The notes under the pieces: model-generated
Seen by the model: only the letters and a program-made list of their open reading frames with translations
What the model was told of the DNA's origin: nothing
Database searches by the model: none
Assembly (NCBI GenBank): GCA_964645285.1
Contig: CAZYDR010000027.1
Coordinates: forward strand, 1-37,231
DNA length: 37,231 nt
DNA from: JAYZAP01 sp964645285
Lineage (GTDB): Bacteria > Pseudomonadota > Alphaproteobacteria > JAAXGF01
Direction: 5' to 3'
In this document: positions 7,601 through 15,444 of the stretch, piece after piece
Position numbering within the stretch: the first letter of the stretch is position 1
Layout: each line of letters opens with the position of its first letter
Made by a program: the position numbers and the translations under genes

Positions 7601-8464
7601 ATGGCGAACAGTGGAATGACCGTGGAGTCCCTCGACGGCGCGAATTTTAGCCGCCTGATCCGGTTTTCCGATGCCGCCGATGGGGCCGCCAAGATCGCCG
7701 AGGCCTAGGCCGAGCAGGACGCGCTGCTGGACGCGTTCCATCAGGCGCGGGGCCTGCTGGTAGTGCCGGACATGGGCTCGATCAACGACCAGCCCGAGCT
7801 TCTGGTGCGCCTCAGCCGCCTGTTCGGGCCGGAAGTCGAGGACTATCACCAGACTCTGACCGAGCGGGGCAAACTGCACGACAGCGTCGCCGAAATCCTG
7901 GTTATCTCCAACATGGCGCCATCAAGCCAGCCGCCGCCGGCCCGGCCCGAACCGCCGTTGACCGACGATGGCTATTTTCCCGTGCAGTTCCCCCAGCGCC
8001 GGGGCTGGCACACCGACCAGAGCTTTCGCCGGCCGCCACCGGATGTGGCGTTATTCTATGCGTTCATGCCAACGCCCAAGGGCCAGGGCCAGACACTCTA
8101 TGCCGATGGCATCGGCGCCTATGCGAGACTGCCAGCCGACTTGAAGAAACGCGTTAAGGGACTGGAAGGCTACCATGTGGCGCCCGGAACCGGTCGCTCG
8201 GAAACGGCGGTGCGGGCGGGCGATACGCCACTCCCCCTGCTGCCGCACCAGCGCGCCCAGCGGCAACCGGTGGTTCGCATTCACCCGGTGACCGGGCAAC
8301 CCGCCCTGTACCTGTGCGAGAGTGGTCAAATGGACTGGATCGTGGGGCCGATAGTGGACATGACACCCGGCCCCGATCGCGACGGCGAGAAACGTAGCTG
8401 GATTCCCGAAGACGGCAGCCGCCCGGCCGAAGGCCTGGACGACCGGGTCAACCTGAATGACTAA
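7601..8464 (+). pseudogene. TauD/TfdA-type 2-oxoglutarate dioxygenase, amber codon and altered C-terminus
   Basis: The reading frame starts at ATG 7601 behind AAGGAG. It runs MANSGMTVESLDGANFSRLI and is stopped by TAG at 7706-7708 in the same frame (KIAEA-stop-AEQDALLDAFHQ), then remains open to 8464. It contains the facial-triad HTD motif in RGWHTDQSFRRPPPDVALFY and family segments GQGQTLYADGIGAY, RIHPVTGQPALYL and GQMDWIVGP. The expected last part, with WDNR-type sequence carrying the distal His and the 2-oxoglutarate-binding Arg, is absent: after MTPGPDRDGEK it ends in an unrelated RSWIPEDGSRPAEGLDDRV tail. The protein therefore lacks metal and cosubstrate ligands even if the amber codon were an error. 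Intact relatives hydroxylate taurine-like or other small substrates. Confidence 0.7.
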
Positions 8465-9135
8465 TGCAAACCGGGTGCCTTAAGAAATGATTCCCGGTCG
8501 GCCGATGTGACCTCAAGGGTCATTTCGTCGCCGTCGCGTTCGATGGTCAGGGGGATGACCGTGCCCGCTGGGCCTTCGGCCCAAATGCGGCGAAACAGCT
8601 GCACCAGGTCACTGACCTGCGTGTCCGCCACTCTGACCACCACGTCGCCGGCCTCGAGGCCAGCCTCGTCGGCCGGCGCCCCTTCGGTCAATCCGGCAAC
8701 CACTTGATTGCCGTCGGATTCCGTGGTGAACAGGCCGAGCCACGGGCGTGGCGGCTTGTCGATCTTGCCGAATTTCATGAGGTCGTCGAGGATTGGTTCA
8801 AGCAGATCGATGGGAACAGACATGTTGCTGTCGACGATTTCGTCGTCTTCGTAGCGCTCCTGAATCAATAGCGAGCCGATGCCCACAAGTTTGCCGTCAT
8901 TTCCGATGAGCACCGCCCCGCCCCACAACGGATGCGCCGGCGCGGTGAAGATGGCCTCGTCGAGGACGTATTCCCAGTAGCTGGCGAATTCGTGCTTGGA
9001 AGTGATTTCCATGAGGGCGGCGTGGCGGCGGCCGCCGTGGCCGGCGACCACGACCTGGCCCCCGACCCTGACGTCATCAGTACTGCCCCGTTGTAGGGCC
9101 GAAACCCCCAACCGTCCCAGGGCCTGGACCTGTCC
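8461..9135 (-). pseudogene. S1C (HtrA/DegP-like) protease homologue, N-terminally truncated
   Basis: The C-terminal about 225 residues match trypsin-like S1C proteins with a PDZ domain: VQALGRLGVSAL, SKHEFASYWEYVLDEAIFTA, HPLWGGAVLIGNDGKLVGIG, a PDZ core around EGAPADEAGLEAGDVVVRV, and a complete end TSADRESFLKAPGLH. Family members have roughly 100 more N-terminal residues carrying the catalytic His and Asp. Here homology stops near 9133, just before a dispersed repeat. There is no ATG at the break; the nearest initiation codon is a TTG at 9109-9111. The position of the catalytic Ser reads WGGA rather than GNSGG, so even intact relatives of this type may be inactive. The TAG stop overlaps the end of the convergent TauD-like frame by four bases. 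Confidence 0.7.
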
Positions 9136-9187
9136 AACAATGTGGGACCACCTCAGCCACGGTCTACGGCGTGTAAGTCGCTTCGTC

Positions 9188-9209
9188 CTTCGACAGGCTC
9201 AGGGTGAGG
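9188..9209. repeat. Single copy of the GGCTCAGGGTGAGG dispersed repeat
   Basis: The segment contains TTCGACAGGCTCAGGGTGAG, the same unit that forms the inverted pair at 27320-27374. It lies in the short non-coding gap between the truncated S1C gene and the ligase gene. I recall such CTTCGACAGGCTCAGGGTGAG units as common intergenic REP-like repeats in proteobacteria. Confidence 0.7.
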
Positions 9210-9237
9210 GAGTTTGGGGTGGCGTCGTCGCCGCTCC

Positions 9238-10533
9238 TTACATGTTCGTCAGGTAGCGCTCGATCTCTACCGGCGTGACCTGATTGGCAAAGAATTCGAG
9301 CTCCCGTTCGCCCTGCTGGATCATGATGCCCAGGCCATCCTCGCCGATGACCTCGGACAGGAACGTGGAGCCCTTGGCCAGTTCTACAGCGGTCGCCAGG
9401 TCGGTCGGGATCGGCGCGGCGTCCTCGGACGCGTAAGCGTCGCCCGGTGTCTTGACGGTGGGCTCGAGGTCTTGTTCGATACCGTCCAGGCCGGCGGCAA
9501 TCTCGCAGGCCATGAGGTAATAGGGGTTGCAGTCGGCGGTGCCATCGCGCTTTTCGACCCGCACGGCTGAATCCTTGCCTTCAATCACCCGCAGACCGAC
9601 GGTGCGGTTGTCCACGCTCCAAGCCGTATTGATAGGGCAGAAGGTATAGGGCTGACGCCGGCGATAGGCATTGGGTGTGGTCGCCGAGGCCAGGGACATC
9701 TCAACCATGCGGCTCTGCATGCCGGCGAGATAGTTCATGCCCAGCGGCGACAGTTTGCCGCCGTCGGCGAAGACGTTCTTACCGTCCTTCCACAGGGAGT
9801 GGTGGACATGGAACCCGTTGCCGGATTCCTCGAAGAAAGGCTTGGCCATGAAGGTCGCGAGATAGTTCTGCGACGACGCCAGTTCCTTGACCAGGCTGCG
9901 GAAGGCGATGACCCGGTCGGCGGCGGTCAGGGCCTCGGAATAGCGGATATTGACCTCGACCTGCCCCGCCGCGTACTCCGGATTGGACTGCTCGATGGGA
10001 ATGCCGACGTCGTTCAAGTGGCGACGGATCGGACCCAGCACATGCTCGAGCTCGGCGGCGCGGGCCAGACCGTAGACCTGGATGCCGCGATCGCGCGGCT
10101 TCAAGGTTTCCGGATCGAGCAGATAGAACTCCAGTTCGGCGCCGATCTGGACCTCAAAGCCCATTGCCGCCGCCCGGTCGAGGACCCGAATCAAGGCGTT
10201 TCGCGGATCGATAGGCACCGGCTTGTGGTCCGTACCCTCGGCCCGGCCGAAGCAAAACGCCACGCCCTCCTCCCACGGCACCGCATAGATCGGCCCGGTG
10301 GGAAAGATATGAAAATCAGCATAACCGTTGTCGAAATTGGTGAAAGGCGTGTCCCAGATATCGCAAGTCATGTCGAGGGCGAGCATGGCAAGCGAGACCG
10401 CCACGCCATTCTCGCAGACCGACGGCCAGTGACTGGCGGGAATCCGCTTGCCCCGCATGATGCCGTTGAGATCCCCGACGCCCACCACCACCGTATGCGT
10501 GCCAGCGGGCAATTCTGTCGTAGCCGTATTCAT
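9238..10533 (-). CDS. Glutamine synthetase family protein (gamma-glutamyl-amine ligase candidate)
   Basis: The 431-residue protein is a type I glutamine-synthetase fold enzyme that would use ATP to join glutamate to ammonia or an amine. Recognisable parts are the N-terminal GDLNGIMRGKRIPASHW, AELEFYLLD with the metal-binding Glu, NGFHVHHSLW, and ALQ-free PYTFCPINTAWSVDNRTVGL followed by RVEKRDGTADCNPYYLMA. The RGKRIP start and GFHVHHSLW resemble gamma-glutamylputrescine synthetase (PuuA) and related ligases more than housekeeping GlnA; I see no adenylylation tyrosine motif. GGAGG precedes the ATG by about eight bases. It is the last gene behind mgsA, mgsB and mgsC homologues, 52 bp after mgsC. 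By that context it could make gamma-glutamylmethylamide (GMAS-like role) or another gamma-glutamyl amine. The substrate is inferred. Confidence 0.85.
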   Translation of the reverse strand: MNTATTELPAGTHTVVVGVGDLNGIMRGKRIPASHWPSVCENGVAVSLAMLALDMTCDIWDTPFTNFDNGYADFHIFPTGPIYAVPWEEGVAFCFGRAEGTDHKPVPIDPRNALIRVLDRAAAMGFEVQIGAELEFYLLDPETLKPRDRGIQVYGLARAAELEHVLGPIRRHLNDVGIPIEQSNPEYAAGQVEVNIRYSEALTAADRVIAFRSLVKELASSQNYLATFMAKPFFEESGNGFHVHHSLWKDGKNVFADGGKLSPLGMNYLAGMQSRMVEMSLASATTPNAYRRRQPYTFCPINTAWSVDNRTVGLRVIEGKDSAVRVEKRDGTADCNPYYLMACEIAAGLDGIEQDLEPTVKTPGDAYASEDAAPIPTDLATAVELAKGSTFLSEVIGEDGLGIMIQQGERELEFFANQVTPVEIERYLTNM

Positions 10534-10585
10534 CGTTAGCCTCCCATTGCGACTTCTTTTTTTTGGATCTGTTTCGAGCCGAGGA

Positions 10586-12007
10586 CTACCAGGAAAATAC
10601 CCGGTCGATCCCCGCCATCTTAACCCCCGTAAATGCCGATACTTCCATGGACAATGCCCGCAGGTCCTCGACTTCGAGGTTATGCACAGACGACTTGCCG
10701 CAGGCCTTGGCGAGCAGGGTGATTTCCATGGTCAGGGCCGTGAGATAGCGCGCCACCCGCTCCGCCGCCGCCGGGACATCGACACGCGCCTCGAGCTCGG
10801 GCTCCTGGGTCGTCACGCCGACCGGGCAGAGACCCGTATGACAGTGATGACACTTGCCCGGCGCGGTGCCGAGAGCGGCGTAGTCGTCGAAGTAGCGCGG
10901 CGAGTTACAGCCCAGGGCGATCAAGGCGCCGGTGCCGATCATCACCGCGTCGGCGCCGAGCGCCAGACATTTGGCGGCATCGGTGCCGGAACGAATGCCG
11001 CCGGCGGCGACCAGCGAGACCTTACCGGACATGCCGCAATCGTCGAGCGCCTCCCGTGCCGCCCGGATGGAGGAAATAGTCGGAATACCGGTGTGGTTGA
11101 GCAGCAGTTCCGGCGACGCGCCGGTGCCGCCCTCGGCCCCGTCGACAACGATCACATCGACTCCGGCCTTGGCGGCGATGGCCACGTCGAAGCGTGGCCG
11201 GGTGGCGCCCATCTTGACGAAGATCGGCACCTGATAATCGGTCGCCTCGCGCAGTTCCTCGATCTTGACCTGCATGTCGTCGGCCCCGAGGAAGTCGGGA
11301 TGGCGTACCGTGGAGCGCTGATCGACACCGAGGGGCAGCGAGCGCATGCCGGCGACCCGCTCGGACACCTTCATGCCGAGCAACAGACCACCGGTACCGG
11401 GCTTGGCGCCCTGGCCGACAATTAGTTCAAGAGCATCGGCCATGCGCAGGTGTTCCAGGTCGAGCATGTAGCGCGACGGGGTCATCTGATAGACCAGGGT
11501 CTGCGAGGCGCGGCGCTCGTCCTCCAGCATACCGCCCTCGCCAGTACAGGTCATGGAGCCGACCTTCGATGCGCCGTAACCAAGCGCCGCCTTGGCGTTG
11601 GCCGACAGGGCGCCGAACGACATGGAGGCGATGTAGATTGGGATGTCGAGTTCCAGCGGCTTCTCCACCAGGCCCGAGCCGCCGCCAAGTACGGTCTTGC
11701 TGTCGCAGCTCTCGCGATAGCCCTCGAGCGGTAGGCGCGTCATGGTCGCCGGCACGAAGGTAAGATCATCGAAGGTGGGAAAGCGCTTGTTGAAGGTATT
11801 GAAGCCGCGAATCTGATAGCGGCCGAGCCGCGACAGGGCGTGGATTTCTGAAATCGATTCCGGCGTCCAGCTTATGGAACCGCCTTCGTCGTAGGACGAC
11901 GGCACCCCGGCCGGACGCTCGGAGACGGCGCCATCGGTCATGGCTACGGCTTCCTCCGACGGCATGTCGAAGGGATACTCAAAGGGGGTTTTCATATCAT
12001 CAGCCAT
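10586..12007 (-). CDS. mgsC: FMN-binding glutamate synthase domain protein (MgsC/GlxD type)
   Basis: The 473-residue protein corresponds to the FMN and iron-sulfur part of glutamate synthase large subunit. Visible are the GLVEKPLELDIPIYIASMSF start of the barrel, FVKMGATRPRFDVAIAAKAG, the FMN-binding VVDGAEGGTGASPELLLNHT, and the cluster loop CHHCHTGLCPVGVTTQ near residue 410. In N-methylglutamate synthase this subunit transfers the glutamine-derived or amine nitrogen onto 2-oxoglutarate-derived carbon; in rhizobia the homologous set is glxBCD. Its ATG lies 16 bases inside the end of the GXGXG gene in another frame, so the two are translationally coupled. Length and motifs are intact. Whether the product is N-methylglutamate or glutamate cannot be read from sequence. 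Confidence 0.88.
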   Translation of the reverse strand: MADDMKTPFEYPFDMPSEEAVAMTDGAVSERPAGVPSSYDEGGSISWTPESISEIHALSRLGRYQIRGFNTFNKRFPTFDDLTFVPATMTRLPLEGYRESCDSKTVLGGGSGLVEKPLELDIPIYIASMSFGALSANAKAALGYGASKVGSMTCTGEGGMLEDERRASQTLVYQMTPSRYMLDLEHLRMADALELIVGQGAKPGTGGLLLGMKVSERVAGMRSLPLGVDQRSTVRHPDFLGADDMQVKIEELREATDYQVPIFVKMGATRPRFDVAIAAKAGVDVIVVDGAEGGTGASPELLLNHTGIPTISSIRAAREALDDCGMSGKVSLVAAGGIRSGTDAAKCLALGADAVMIGTGALIALGCNSPRYFDDYAALGTAPGKCHHCHTGLCPVGVTTQEPELEARVDVPAAAERVARYLTALTMEITLLAKACGKSSVHNLEVEDLRALSMEVSAFTGVKMAGIDRVFSW

Positions 12008-12684
12008 GCGCTCGCGTCCCTACTCTCAAAATGCCACAGCCGTTGGGCCGATATGATTTTCTGCCAGTCCCGTGAATTGTCGCCGAGTCCGCGCCCGATC
12101 AGCAGTTCCTCGACGGAAGCGACTTCCTCGGCTGTCGGCTCGACCACCTTGGTATCGACACCGAGGGATTCGATGGGCCCGGCAACCCAGACCTCGCCGC
12201 CCCACAGGGAATCGGCGCAGGCTCCGGCCGCGCCGCCCAGAGCGATTATGCGCCCGGCGTGGGACATGAAGCCCGACAGGTAGCCGATCTTACCTTCGAC
12301 GATAATGTCGCCGCCCTTCATGGCAATGCCGCAGCGCGGCCCGGTGTCGCCCTTGACGTGAATTAGTCCGCCGCGCATGGCCGAGCCCACGGACATGCCG
12401 GCATAGCCGTTGACGATGATGTCGCCCGACGCCATGGCCTCGCCCACGGACCAGCCGACGTTACGCTCGACTTCGATGTAAGCGCCGTCATTGAGGCCGC
12501 CGCAATAGTAGCCGGCGCTGCCCTCGACACGCAGGCGAGCGCCCTCGGGCAGTCCAATGCCGATATTGTGCCGCGAGCGGGTATCGCGCACGACGACGGA
12601 ATCGCCGTTCGCCAGGGCCGCCTTGATCTCCTTGTTGACCTCCCGGATCGGGCGGTCGCCGACGCTGACGATGGCCTCGCTCAT
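11992..12684 (-). CDS. mgsB: GXGXG-motif protein (GltB C-terminal domain type, MgsB/GlxC)
   Basis: The 230-residue protein is a right-handed beta-helix made of repeated G-x-x-G-x-x-x-G turns, as in the C-terminal domain of glutamate synthase: GYYCGGLNDGAYIEVERNVG, GWSVGEAMASGDIIVNGYAG, MSVGSAMRGGLIHVKGDTG, CGIAMKGGDIIVEGKIGYLS. It has no catalytic residues of its own and is a structural subunit that joins the amidotransferase to the FMN domain. It starts in an ATGA overlap with the amidotransferase stop and ends overlapping the FMN-domain gene, so the three genes form one translational unit. It is intact. Confidence 0.88.
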   Translation of the reverse strand: MSEAIVSVGDRPIREVNKEIKAALANGDSVVVRDTRSRHNIGIGLPEGARLRVEGSAGYYCGGLNDGAYIEVERNVGWSVGEAMASGDIIVNGYAGMSVGSAMRGGLIHVKGDTGPRCGIAMKGGDIIVEGKIGYLSGFMSHAGRIIALGGAAGACADSLWGGEVWVAGPIESLGVDTKVVEPTAEEVASVEELLIGRGLGDNSRDWQKIISAQRLWHFESRDASAWLMI

Positions 12685-13625
12685 GCCGCCGCCCTCAGGG
12701 TCGCGATGGGCCAGGTCTTGGTCATGCTCGGCCCATCGTAATTGATCACCGCGTTCTCGCCGGTGTAGATCATGCGCACCGCCTGCTCTTCCGTGGCCAC
12801 CGCCAACTCGCCGCCCTCTTCAATGGCGACCAGGGGCTTGATCGCCCAGCGGTCCTTAGCGAAACCCATACTCTGGGTATTGGAAATCAGGAACGTAAAG
12901 ACGCCGTCGATCTCGGAAATGGATTTCTCCAGGGCCTGGGCCTGGGTCAGCCCCCTGAACATCTGGTCGGATACCCACACCGCGATCAGCTCGCTGTCGT
13001 TATGGGTCATGAAGCGGTAGTCATTTTGCTCGAGACGATCCCGCCAGGTGTAGTAGTCGGTAATCTGGCCGTTGTGGACGATGGCGATGTCGGGGAACGG
13101 GCGAGCCCAGAACGGGTGGCTGGCGGTGGGCGAGACCGAGGATTCCGTGGCCAGGCGGGCGTGGCCCAGGCCATGGCTGCCAATGAAGTCGCGGATGCCG
13201 TGCTTGTCCGCCACCTCAACCGCGCCGCCCACGTCCTTGACGATCTCAAGGGAGCGGCCGACGGATTGAATCTCAATGCGCTCGCTGATGCTGTCCGCTT
13301 GGCGTGACCATTCGACGAAATCGGTGGGGTCCGCAATCACCATGCGAACGGAAACATGGGCGGTGTCGGCATCATCCCAGGTCGGGTCCGAGACGAAGTC
13401 GGAGCCGTTGTCGCGCAATATATCGAGGAACGACGTCAGGTCGTCAGACAGCCGCCGGCGATCCACCGTCATGGCGCGGACGATATAGCCGCTGTCGATG
13501 GGCGGGCCGTACAAGGCAAAACCGGTGGAATCCGCACCGCGGTGACGCTGTGCCTCCATCAGGTCGACCAGGTCGGCGCCCACCGTCCCCGGAGAATTTA
13601 GAATCCGTCCCGCAATTCCACACAT
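12681..13625 (-). CDS. mgsA: Class II glutamine amidotransferase (MgsA/GlxB type)
   Basis: The start is the ATG at 13623-13625, although the frame is open further upstream, because class II amidotransferases expose Cys2 as N-terminal nucleophile and this protein begins MCGIAGRILNSPG. The 314-residue protein has the expected Ntn-hydrolase pieces: EAQRHRGADSTGFALYG, GHARLATESSVSPTASHPFW and IVHNGQITDYYTWRDRL. It would release ammonia from glutamine for the FMN subunit, or act as the matching domain of N-methylglutamate synthase. It leads the operon mgsA-mgsB-mgsC-ligase and overlaps mgsB by ATGA. Upstream, 117 bp separate it from the divergent SDR gene; that gap holds an inverted repeat at 13667-13687. 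Confidence 0.88.
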   Translation of the reverse strand: MCGIAGRILNSPGTVGADLVDLMEAQRHRGADSTGFALYGPPIDSGYIVRAMTVDRRRLSDDLTSFLDILRDNGSDFVSDPTWDDADTAHVSVRMVIADPTDFVEWSRQADSISERIEIQSVGRSLEIVKDVGGAVEVADKHGIRDFIGSHGLGHARLATESSVSPTASHPFWARPFPDIAIVHNGQITDYYTWRDRLEQNDYRFMTHNDSELIAVWVSDQMFRGLTQAQALEKSISEIDGVFTFLISNTQSMGFAKDRWAIKPLVAIEEGGELAVATEEQAVRMIYTGENAVINYDGPSMTKTWPIATLRAAA

Positions 13626-13666
13626 ACTCGGCTCACTCCCTCGGTCCACAGCGTACAAAAACCACC

Positions 13667-13687
13667 GTGGATTAGTGACATATCCAC
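13667..13687. promoter_or_regulatory. Inverted repeat GTGGAT-N9-ATCCAC between divergent genes
   Basis: A perfect six-base dyad with a nine-base spacer lies 42 bases from the amidotransferase start and 56 bases from the SDR start. Its size and position fit a repressor or activator operator for one or both divergent units. No regulator gene is adjacent. This is a candidate only. Confidence 0.3.
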
Positions 13688-13742
13688 AATTTTTCTGCCA
13701 GTTCCCATGTTATACCGCGGAGCCGGGTCAAGGAGAATGGCA

Positions 13743-14423
13743 ATGCGACTGCGGGGACGAGTGGCTCTGGTAACCGGTGCGCAGCAGGGGATGGACCGAG
13801 CCATCGCCCTGGCCTTCGCTCGCCAGGATGCGAATTTAGTGGTGAACTACCTGGATGATAAGGCGGCCGCCGAGACCCTGGTCGCGGCCATGGTGGCGGC
13901 GGGCGACGACCTGGGCGGTCTCGACATTCTGGTCAACAATGCCGGCATCTTTCCCCGCAGCGACTTCCTCGACCTCGCCGAAGACGAATGGGACCGGGTG
14001 CTTGACGTCAACCTCAAGGGCGCCCTCCTCTGCGCCCAGGCCGTGGCCCGCACCATGGTGGCCCAGGGCCGAAGCGGTGCTATCGTCAACATCACCTCGG
14101 TCATCGCCGCCACCGGCTCGGCCCCCGGCGTTCACTACACGGCCAGCAAGGCCGGGCTGGTCGGCTTTACCCGGGCGACGGCTCTGGCTCTGGCGCCCCA
14201 TGGCATCCGGGTCAACGCCATCGCACCGGGCGTCGCCGATACCGCCCAGCCGCGCGACAGCATGAGCGAAGAGGAAATCAACGCCTACGGCGCGGCCCTT
14301 CCTCTGGGCCGTATCCTAACGCCGGAGAAAGTCGCCGACACGGCGGTCTTTCTGGCTTCCGAGGAGGCCCGCCAGATCACCGGCCAGACCCTGCTTGTCA
14401 ACGGCGGTCATATATTCGCCTGA
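13743..14423 (+). CDS. Short-chain dehydrogenase/reductase with internal deletion
   Basis: The Rossmann-fold SDR has LVTGAQQGMDRAIALAFARQ, LDILVNNAGIFPRSDF, the catalytic Ser in IVNITSV and the YTASK tetrad, and ends ITGQTLLVNGGHIFA. The ATG at 13743 is preferred over 13737 because GGAG lies seven bases before it. Two defects are visible. The cofactor motif TGxxxGxG has Asp18 in place of the last Gly (GAC where GGC is usual). Between LVAAMVAAG and DDLGGLDIL about 22-25 residues that normally carry beta-strand 3-4 and the adenine-binding Asp-Val are missing without a change of frame, giving 226 residues instead of about 250. NAD(P) binding is therefore doubtful. It is followed 22 bp later by a VOC-family gene. 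Confidence 0.75.
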   Translation: MRLRGRVALVTGAQQGMDRAIALAFARQDANLVVNYLDDKAAAETLVAAMVAAGDDLGGLDILVNNAGIFPRSDFLDLAEDEWDRVLDVNLKGALLCAQAVARTMVAQGRSGAIVNITSVIAATGSAPGVHYTASKAGLVGFTRATALALAPHGIRVNAIAPGVADTAQPRDSMSEEEINAYGAALPLGRILTPEKVADTAVFLASEEARQITGQTLLVNGGHIFA

Positions 14424-14445
14424 ACAGAAGAGACGGAAGAGCCCC

Positions 14446-14823
14446 ATGTTCGATCAACTTGTAACGTTTCTCTACACCCGCGACCTCGACAAGAGCGCCG
14501 CGTTCTATCATGAGACCCTGGAGCTGCCCCTGGTTCTCGACCAGGGCGGCTGCCGCATCTATCAGACCAGTCCGGAAGGTTTTCTCGGAGTCTGCCGCTG
14601 CAGCGAACAACGGCCATCACGGCCTGGCGGCGTCATCGTCACCCTGGTCACCGACGATGTGGACGGCTGGTACGAGCGCCTCAAAGCCAAGGGCATCGCC
14701 TTCGATACGACGCCCGCGGAGAAAGCCGAATACAACATCTACCACTGCTTCCTGCGCGACCCGGACGGCTATCAGATTGAAATCCAGTCGTTCCGCAATC
14801 CGGCCTGGCCCCGGCCGGCCTGA
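14446..14823 (+). CDS. VOC (glyoxalase/bleomycin resistance/dioxygenase) family protein
   Basis: The 125-residue protein begins MFDQLVTFLYTRDLDKSAAF and ends DPDGYQIEIQSFRNP, the beta-alpha-beta-beta-beta modules typical of VOC proteins. The Glu of QIEIQ occupies the usual metal-ligand position at the end of the second module. Many single-domain members are dimeric metal enzymes or binding proteins for small hydrophobic or phosphonate substrates, so no reaction can be assigned. An in-frame ATG lies further upstream inside the SDR gene, but 14446 matches the family start and follows GACGGAAGAG. It probably shares the SDR transcript. Confidence 0.8.
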   Translation: MFDQLVTFLYTRDLDKSAAFYHETLELPLVLDQGGCRIYQTSPEGFLGVCRCSEQRPSRPGGVIVTLVTDDVDGWYERLKAKGIAFDTTPAEKAEYNIYHCFLRDPDGYQIEIQSFRNPAWPRPA

Positions 14824-14842
14824 GGCCAAGAGCGCCTGGTGT

Positions 14843-15421
14843 TCACAAAGGGGCGATCATCAGGAAAAGCTCGCCCGTGTAGCGCAACGACGGGTGGTCG
14901 ACCACCGGCGCGCGCCCGGCCACCGTGAATTCCGACTTCTCGTACAACGCCAGCGCGCCAGAGTTCTGGCCAAAAACGTAGAGGCTGATCTCGGAAAAAC
15001 CCCGCTCCCTGGCTTGGTCGCAGGCAAACTTCAAGAGGGCCGAACCAACCCCTGCCTTGCGATACGCCGGTGAGACCGAGATCGTGACCAAATGATAGGT
15101 GCCAGCCGCGGGAAGTTCACCAAAAGGCTGGAATACCGCGAAGCGTTCTTCCGGAATTTCCGGATCGTGCGTGTCATTGGCGAAGTCGTCGAAGGGGAAT
15201 GCGCTAATACCGCCGGCCACCTGACCGTCCAGCTCGGCGATCCAATGGTTCTTGTAGTACGCGGTGACGCCTGGACGGGCAAATTCCGGCTCGAGAAAAC
15301 TCTCGACCGATCGACCGGGGACCAGCCCGCCGTAAAGCGCCTCTTCCAATCCGCCATGGGCGCTGATGGCGAATTGTGCGAGATGACGTGCGTCACCAAT
15401 GGTGGCCTGTCTGATTATCAT
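14843..15421 (-). CDS. GNAT family N-acetyltransferase
   Basis: The 192-residue protein starts MIIRQATIGDARHLAQFA and has the acetyl-CoA pyrophosphate-binding loop SVSPAYRKAGVGSALLKFAC (R-x-x-G-x-G/A type), followed by LYVFGQNSGALALYEKSEF, the usual asparagine plus LYEK motif of the last helix. It would transfer an acetyl group to an amine of an unknown acceptor. It converges with the VOC gene with only 19 bp between the stops. Upstream on the same strand is an aminotransferase remnant whose stop is 24 bp away. Confidence 0.85.
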   Translation of the reverse strand: MIIRQATIGDARHLAQFAISAHGGLEEALYGGLVPGRSVESFLEPEFARPGVTAYYKNHWIAELDGQVAGGISAFPFDDFANDTHDPEIPEERFAVFQPFGELPAAGTYHLVTISVSPAYRKAGVGSALLKFACDQARERGFSEISLYVFGQNSGALALYEKSEFTVAGRAPVVDHPSLRYTGELFLMIAPL

Positions 15422-15444
15422 CGTCGTGCCTCACCCTATCAATA

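Noticed and set aside
7706..7708. In-frame TAG codons (also 28382) near methylamine-type genes, suggesting pyrrolysine or amber recoding
   Set aside because: Pyrrolysine is known in methylamine methyltransferases, not in TauD-like or chemotaxis proteins. TAG ends several intact genes here (dtd, the S1C gene, the FMN synthase subunit), no pyl genes are present, and both affected genes carry other damage.
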